Translations under genes and position numbers: made by a program
Notes under the pieces: model-generated
The model's input: the letters and a program-made list of their open reading frames with translations, nothing else
What the model was told of the DNA's origin: nothing
Databases searched by the model: none
Shown: piece after piece, positions 59,730-64,000 of the stretch
Numbering within the stretch: position 1 is the stretch's first letter
Layout: each line of letters begins with the position of its first letter
Assembly (NCBI RefSeq): GCF_016786355.1
Contig: NZ_JADWYX010000003.1
Coordinates: forward strand, 62,001-126,000
DNA: 64,000 bases
DNA from: Frankia sp. AgB1.9
Lineage (GTDB): Bacteria; Actinomycetota; Actinomycetes; Frankiales; Frankiaceae
Direction of reading: 5' to 3'

Positions 59730-60005
59730 ATGATGGAGCGGACGCCCCGGCAGCTTGCGGTCAAGGTTTCCCCCGAAGGGGACAAGCTGATCACCAGCGG
59801 TGCGCACTACCTGCACATGAGCAAGAAGGACCTCGTCGAGGCGGCGGTTGCGTACTACCTGGACGCGCGCCGTGAGGAGATGCAGTCCGGGATGCGGGAA
59901 CTGCTCAGCGAGCTCGACGGTAGCCGCGCGTCGCGGATCGCGATGCTCGCCGGGATGACCCGCGCCGAACTCGACGCGGTCGGCGGCGTCGACGAGGACG
60001 ACTGA
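59730..60005 (+). CDS. Small ribbon-helix-helix-like protein, possible antitoxin
   Basis: 91 residues from ATG at 59730 (TTG at 59703 possible). RTPRQLAVKVSPEGDKLIT is a beta-strand of RHH type and HMSKKDLVEAAVAYYLDAR the first helix, followed by an acidic C-terminal part (EEMQSGMRELLSELDG, then DAVGGVDEDD). RHH proteins bind operator DNA as dimers and are common antitoxins. It ends two bases before the next gene, so the pair is coupled. It is cargo of the first unit (copy A to copy B) of the tRNA-Arg array. Confidence 0.65.
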   Translation: MMERTPRQLAVKVSPEGDKLITSGAHYLHMSKKDLVEAAVAYYLDARREEMQSGMRELLSELDGSRASRIAMLAGMTRAELDAVGGVDEDD

Positions 60006-60007
60006 CG

Positions 60008-60769
60008 GTGGCCAGACAGGCCCGGCCCACACTGCGCTGCCTACGTGAAGATCTCGCCTTGGCGGTCCCGCGCGTGGACACGCCTCTGGAGGACATCGGC
60101 CATCCCCTACTCGCGAAGGTCAGCGATCGCTTCGCCGATGACGACACGCCGCAGGAGCGGATCGCCGCGGTCGACGATCAGGTGCTGTTCAAGGCGAAGG
60201 TGCAGCGCTGGCGCGGCGCGGTATGGGTCGACGCCGGGATCCCGTGGCTGGTCGCTGCCGGGCAGCGCGAGGAAGGCTCGCCCGATGACTTCTACGCAGC
60301 GCTGGCCGCACGCGCAACCGCCGCGCGGGCACGCTACAACGCCGGACACTCGCCCGCTCTGACGACAGCGACCTACACCGGTGACCTGCTGCCCGGTCGG
60401 CAGGACGAGCTGAGATGGAGCGCCGAGTCGGCGGTGCGCGCCGAGCGCACGCTTCGGTCGGCGGTGCATCGGCTGGTGCGCGAATCGCTGCTGGACGGCC
60501 AGGAGCACGCCGTCATGCTCGACGGCGCGGCGCTCGGCATGCAGATCCTCGCGGACCAGGGTCACGAGACCTATGTCGCGATCCGCATCGTCGGCTCGGT
60601 TCCGCGACGGCTCGTCGCTACGATCCTCAGCCTCGTACCCGGATGCCAGGCCGACGCGTGGATGTCCGACTACGCCATGCCCCAGCGGGCGGTGGCCCCC
60701 GAAGAGCAGATCTGGTCAAACATCATGGACCCGGCCGAGGCGGCGAAGTTTCTCGACCAGCAACCGTGA
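60008..60769 (+). CDS. Unknown 253-residue protein coupled to the RHH gene
   Basis: Starts at a GTG two bases after the RHH stop. No family is recognised. Sequence: basic N-terminus (RPTLRCLREDLA), helical middle rich in Ala and Arg (AARATAARARYNAGHSP), then EHAVMLDGAALGMQILADQ, HETYVAIRIVGS and AWMSDYAMPQRAVAPEEQI. A few conserved-looking acidic and His residues (GHPLL, GQEHAVMLDG, QGHETYV) could form an active site. There is no signal peptide or membrane span. By position it may be a toxin or an effector controlled by the RHH protein; other fates are possible. Confidence 0.6.
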   Translation: MARQARPTLRCLREDLALAVPRVDTPLEDIGHPLLAKVSDRFADDDTPQERIAAVDDQVLFKAKVQRWRGAVWVDAGIPWLVAAGQREEGSPDDFYAALAARATAARARYNAGHSPALTTATYTGDLLPGRQDELRWSAESAVRAERTLRSAVHRLVRESLLDGQEHAVMLDGAALGMQILADQGHETYVAIRIVGSVPRRLVATILSLVPGCQADAWMSDYAMPQRAVAPEEQIWSNIMDPAEAAKFLDQQP

Positions 60770-61107
60770 GCCTGCCGTCCTGCTCGCCGATCGATGCGGG
60801 CCCGCGTCCTCGCGGCGGTACTTCACGACGGCAGCACAGTAGGCCGACGATGCGTTCTCATTCTGAAGGTGCCACTCGTGTCGTGATGGAGGTCATGGGC
60901 TCGTCGTAGGCGAGTATGGCCGTCCGCTGCCAGCGCGTGCCGACAGAGGTTCTGACGGGCTTCGCCGACCTGGCCGACGGACTCCGTGGGCAATCGCCGA
61001 CGCCGGGCGCTCGTGCTGACGGGAAGCCGGTACGACTAGACCGAAATGAGACCATGCGGGCCGCTGGGCGACCGGCGGCCCACGTTTGCGCTGGTCAGGC
61101 ATGGAAA
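60770..61107. other. Non-coding stretch, nothing recognised
   Basis: About 340 bases. Includes CGAAATGAGACCATG at about 61040, like the conserved arm-type sequence near copies A and C. No gene has a start signal. Confidence 0.4.
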
Positions 61108-61150
61108 GTGCCCCCGGCAGGAATCGGACCTGCGGCCTACCGCTTAGGAG
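61108..61150 (-). other. 3' half of tRNA-Arg(CCU), attachment-site copy B
   Basis: 43 bases matching copy A (one difference in the T-loop) and identical to copy C. The sequence beyond the anticodon loop differs from A and C, so this copy ends exactly at the core. Confidence 0.85.
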
Positions 61151-61155
61151 CTGGC

Positions 61156-61554
61156 ACGGGCTGAGCAGTGCGCCGACCTGCGTCGTTGCAGGTCGGCAGC
61201 GCCCGTTTCGTGCAAAGTTGGTAGGCCATCGTGGATCTTTCAGAACCGGTCGCCCAGGCCTAGCCGGTCGTGGGCCTGGCGGGCGCGCCGGTCCTGGGCA
61301 GCGGCGCCGTAGCGGTCAAGACCGGCCTTCGGCCGGAATAGCCTCGGGGCTCCGCCCCGAACCCCGGCCCTCCCTCCGGAGGTAGCGGAAGATCGAACTC
61401 GGGTGAGGGGGTGTGATGGTCGGGTCCGCTGGCCCCCTCCGCCGATCGGGCACCCGGGGTAGGGCAGAGCCTGCCCGACCGACGGAGGAAGCCAGCTCAG
61501 CCCGAACCCTGCGGCAAGGCCGCAACTCAGTGAGAGGTCGGGAGAAGAGACCGC
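61156..61554. other. Non-coding stretch with small hairpins
   Basis: About 400 bases. GGGGC-TCC-GCCCC is at about 61351 and other GC-rich hairpins near 61450. No gene has a start signal. Confidence 0.4.
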
Positions 61555-61944
61555 ATGAGAATGCCCATTCCTCCAGATGATGGTGGGCAGCAGTGGCCGA
61601 CGGACAAGCTGACCGCCCTGCGGCTCGGTCAGCGCTTGGTCACCGAGGTCCCGTCCTCTCACCCTGGTCGCAGAGCGTTCATCGACATCACACCAGTTAC
61701 CGCGCCAGTCGACACACGAGCCCGCCAGCAGGGCTGGAAGCGAACAGATCTCGCTCGCACGTTCCGGCTGCAGCACTGGGACTACGCCGCCGACCGCATC
61801 CTCGGCTTTGACTACGACATCGGAGCCGTCCTGGTCAAAGACGCAACCGCCGCTGACGAGCCGGAACTCACCACCACCCTCGAAGCATGGCGCCTTGATC
61901 CCGGCCAGTTCCTCTACCCATGGCAAACCGACGACCCGAAGTAG
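61555..61944 (+). CDS. Unknown 129-residue protein of the tRNA-Arg array
   Basis: From an ATG with GGGAGAAGAG in front, the best ribosome binding site in the array. It is acidic at the end (YPWQTDDPK), with QRLVTEVPSSHPGRRAFIDI, ARTFRLQHWDYAADRI, then DYDIGAVLVKDAT and TTTLEAWRLDPGQFLYPWQ. No family is recognised; no membrane span or signal. It is the only gene between copies B and C, so the array unit carries one protein, with about 400 bases upstream that hold no gene. Confidence 0.6.
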   Translation: MRMPIPPDDGGQQWPTDKLTALRLGQRLVTEVPSSHPGRRAFIDITPVTAPVDTRARQQGWKRTDLARTFRLQHWDYAADRILGFDYDIGAVLVKDATAADEPELTTTLEAWRLDPGQFLYPWQTDDPK

Positions 61945-62192
61945 CCGCACCGGACAGAATCCCCGGACGTCTATCCACCGGCGCCGCACGCGCCGCGCAC
62001 GTCCAGGACCCGGCGGCCCACCGCGCGGCCGCCTGCGCGCGGCGCCGGCGCGCCGTGCTCGGCGGGCGCGTCGGACCGCCACCCGGCCGCACCCGTCGGA
62101 GCATCGCATGTCGAAAGTTAATAGGCCTGCGACCGGAGCACTTCACCGCGTTGATCGCCGATCAGCGCAAACGTGCAGGTCAGGCGGCCAAA
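61945..62192. other. Non-coding stretch before copy C
   Basis: About 250 bases. It includes TTGATCGCCGATCAGCGCAAAC at 62151 in part, a possible relation of the miniature-repeat ends. No gene. Confidence 0.35.
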
Positions 62193-62246
62193 GTGCCCCC
62201 GGCAGGAATCGGACCTGCGGCCTACCGCTTAGGAGTGCCACGGTGG
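62193..62246 (-). other. 3' half of tRNA-Arg(CCU), attachment-site copy C
   Basis: The core 62193-62235 is identical to copy B. The next 11 bases TGCCACGGTGG match copy A, and a 25-base arm (GAACGAGACCAAGTCTGAGA at 62329) follows at the same distance as its counterpart in A (59562), 136 versus 135 bases from the core start. Confidence 0.85.
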
Positions 62247-62441
62247 CCCGGTCGCCACCGTGTCCCTCGGTTCAACACGCCGGTCGGGCGACTCCGGGAC
62301 ACAGTCGCGATCGTTCCTGAACGACGGTGAACGAGACCAAGTCTGAGACCACGGGCACGCCAGCTGCAGCCTCGCGGGAGCTGGCTTCCCTGTGCCCAGT
62401 GCGGGGTGCTGGCCGCGCCGGGCCAAGAGTCACGCCAGGGG

Positions 62442-62453
62442 CATAATCGACCG
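62442..62453 (+). promoter_or_regulatory. -10 element before a leaderless DUF4238 gene
   Basis: CATAAT (62442-62447) ends six bases before the ATG. No Shine-Dalgarno is present. Confidence 0.5.
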
Positions 62454-63584
62454 ATGGCGAAGCACCACTATCTCCCAGCGACCTACCTAGGCGGCTTCTC
62501 CGTCGATACCAACCCGGTCGGACGTAAACGCCGGGTATGGGTGCTTCGACGGGGCAGCCGTCAGGCACGTCCAACTACTACGGAAAATGTTGCCGCCATC
62601 AATGGCTATTATCTGTTGAAGGGCGGTAATTTGCCGCCATCAATGGTTGATGAACTCTGGACCGCCTACGAAGCAGATCTAAATTCTGCGATCAAAAATC
62701 TCGCCGACCCAACGGCGAGATCGGTCCAAGCTCGAACTTGGCTACGAGTCCTACTGCCGTTTGCCGCTGGCATTTTCGTCCGTGGTCCAGAATTTAGGCG
62801 CCGATTCGAAGAGTCACCCCTCATTCGGGAGGTATCCGAGGCGCTTGGGGAAGATCACGGCTGGGTCGTCGACAATGCGAATGGTGCCAGAGTCAGGGCG
62901 TTACACCGCATACTCGCGCCGCTCATGGCGGCATCTTGGACAGTGTTTCACTGCAAAGGGGTGCCCGTATTGACCGGGGATCTCGGTTTCGCCAACCACT
63001 TTTTTTCCGGGTACGGAGAAGGAGGGTGGGTAATCCCGCTCGACCGGAAGACCATCCTGGCGATAACCCCCAAAAAGGAAGGCGCTAGCCGCAAGATTCT
63101 CTTCGATTTCGGCCATGGAAGATGGCTGGCTCCCATCGAACGAGTCCATCTACCTGTCGACGCTCACATCGAATTTAATTCATGCTTGGCCCGCGTCACA
63201 CAGGAATTCCTGGTCGGGCCAACCCAGGACTCGGTCGAGCTGATGAGACCCGCGTTGAATGAACCTCGCGGAGTTCCAGCGACGATGGCGATGCTGCCGT
63301 CGCATCGCATGCAGATAGTCCACGAATTTGAGTGGCATCGCGCAGTCAGTGCGATTCAGCATCCATCGGACTCGCCAGCACTCCAGATCAACGAGGTTGA
63401 CCTAGAAGAAATCGCCCGCGGATGGAGTCCGCCGATGGTTATCCCCACCAACCTTCCCGTATTTAACACCAGGCTCCGGCGGAGGGGACGCTCCATCGAA
63501 TTTGGGTTAGAGGGGGTACCCGGCTTCACCGATTACGTGCCCGGCCCATTCCCGTGGGAGCTTGACCGAAACTGGTCGGGCTGA
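62454..63584 (+). CDS. DUF4238-family protein
   Basis: 376 residues from an ATG. The opening MAKHHYLPATYLGGFS with K-x-H-Y-L-P and later NHFFSGYGEGGWVIPLD, VTQEFLVGP mark DUF4238, a large family of unknown role in diverse bacteria, often near mobile elements or toxin-like genes. GC is clearly lower than neighbouring genes (many TTT, ATT, AAA codons), pointing to recent transfer. There is no signal or membrane span. Cargo of the third tRNA-Arg unit. It converges on the next gene with a 52-base overlap. Confidence 0.82.
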   Translation: MAKHHYLPATYLGGFSVDTNPVGRKRRVWVLRRGSRQARPTTTENVAAINGYYLLKGGNLPPSMVDELWTAYEADLNSAIKNLADPTARSVQARTWLRVLLPFAAGIFVRGPEFRRRFEESPLIREVSEALGEDHGWVVDNANGARVRALHRILAPLMAASWTVFHCKGVPVLTGDLGFANHFFSGYGEGGWVIPLDRKTILAITPKKEGASRKILFDFGHGRWLAPIERVHLPVDAHIEFNSCLARVTQEFLVGPTQDSVELMRPALNEPRGVPATMAMLPSHRMQIVHEFEWHRAVSAIQHPSDSPALQINEVDLEEIARGWSPPMVIPTNLPVFNTRLRRRGRSIEFGLEGVPGFTDYVPGPFPWELDRNWSG

Positions 63585-64000
63585 GTTTCCTCACCATGTG
63601 GTTTCCGATATACACTTCGCTTGCCTCTTATTCGCGGCCCCACATTGTCGGTCCGTGTCCACCGGCCGAGTGCTCGTGCGGCATCAGCTAGCTCGTCATT
63701 GCTCAACTGAAAGATTGAGTATTTTATTGGCGCGAAGTTTCGTAATCCCCACATCCACATATCGCTGTTTCGCGTTCGATTCGTGCCGGACACGTAGTCT
63801 TCGACTACGATTTTGGCCCAGTAGCTGGTCCCTAGTCCGCTTACGAGCGCGCCGTTTACTTCACGCCCGAGGTCTTGTGTGATCGAAAATGCAGCGAATA
63901 TCTCGCCAGTGCCGAAGGTTACTCGTCCATCCCTGACTATAGCGTCAACGCTCCGCCAGCAAAGCCCTTCCCAGCGCTCTTTGGCGTGAGTCGAGAGAGA
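63533..64000 (-). CDS. Unknown protein (partial, start beyond window edge)
   Basis: The minus-strand frame is open from the last base of the window to 63533 (156 codons, counting the stop). The visible part reads THAKERWEGLCWRSVDAIVR, then FAAFSITQDLGREVNG and YWAKIVVEDYVSGTNRTRNS. It ends WMWGLRNFAPIKYSIFQLSN, ELADAARALGRWTRTDN, then a basic tail. A longer GTG-based frame starts at 63793 but is internal. GC is low, as in the DUF4238 gene. No family recognised. It is convergent with DUF4238, overlapping its last 52 bases. Confidence 0.6.
   Translation of the reverse strand, partial: SLSTHAKERWEGLCWRSVDAIVRDGRVTFGTGEIFAAFSITQDLGREVNGALVSGLGTSYWAKIVVEDYVSGTNRTRNSDMWMWGLRNFAPIKYSIFQLSNDELADAARALGRWTRTDNVGPRIRGKRSVYRKPHGEETQPDQFRSSSHGNGPGT

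Noticed and set aside
59426..59875. A 149-residue plus-strand frame across tRNA-Arg copy A
   Set aside because: It translates through the tRNA core and is out of frame with the supported RHH gene.
61108..61150. A complete tRNA-Arg gene at copies A, B or C
   Set aside because: On the minus strand no 5' half (GCCCCCG acceptor plus D-arm) precedes any of the three cores.
61240..62109. A 289-residue minus-strand frame
   Set aside because: It overlaps the better supported plus-strand gene at 61555 and has no ribosome binding site or domain.
1..64000. CRISPR array or cas genes
   Set aside because: No regularly spaced direct repeats with unique spacers were seen; the repeats found are tRNA fragments, tandem coding repeats and miniature elements.

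Overview
High-GC actinobacterial DNA. GTG and TTG starts are frequent, lipoproteins carry classical lipoboxes, and several genes look leaderless. The gene content (branched-chain ABC uptake, P450, CaiB/BaiF CoA-transferases, a mycofactocin-type SDR, Uma2 protein, many TetR/LuxR regulators) fits a soil actinomycete, most like Frankia or relatives; the genus is an inference.

1-10 kb is mobile. The right end of a prophage (tail protein, minor structural protein, small membrane proteins, CHAP endolysin, holin-like protein, terminator) runs into the 3' half of a tRNA-Ser(GCU) gene at 5157-5212, a classic attachment site. A shorter copy of the same tRNA end lies at 9572-9597, so 5.2-9.6 kb looks like a second, recombinase-free insert. 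It carries lipoproteins, a HicA-like two-gene pair and a small zinc-ribbon protein whose paralogue lies just outside it.

10-45 kb is mostly chromosomal metabolism and transport. It holds an F420/FMN-type oxidoreductase, a degenerate Uma2 protein, a branched-chain ABC system made of a divergent binding protein plus a fused LivH-LivM permease and a fused LivG-LivF ATPase, a RimK-like ATP-grasp with a candidate 22-residue peptide gene in front, and a histidine kinase/LuxR pair. Next come a RibD-like reductase, P450, enoyl-CoA hydratase, TetR and DHA2-type exporter, then DUF72, SGNH hydrolase, GNAT, alcohol dehydrogenase and an epimerase. Two CoA-transferases lie divergent to a second binding protein. 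A TetR gene is divergent to an aldo/keto reductase and SDR, with a readable promoter and operator between. Secreted or membrane hydrolases follow.

45-59 kb mixes regulators (histidine kinase/response regulator) with decayed genes (MarR, MaoC and ABC-ATPase remnants), a Sel1-repeat protein, a phosphatase, a stress protein, an RCC1-propeller secreted protein, an AlbA_2/Schlafen-type protein beneath a 49-bp perfect inverted repeat, a lipase-like hydrolase and a glycosyltransferase. Three 75-76 bp miniature elements with TGATCGC-type inverted ends are scattered at 10.7, 45.1 and 54.4 kb.

59.4-64 kb is the most unusual part. The 3' half of tRNA-Arg(CCU) occurs three times in the same orientation, each copy followed by one small cargo module: a ribbon-helix-helix protein plus an unknown 253-residue protein, then an unknown 129-residue protein, then a low-GC DUF4238 protein converging on an unknown gene that leaves the window. 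No integrase is present, so this looks like a cassette-like array built on a tRNA attachment site.
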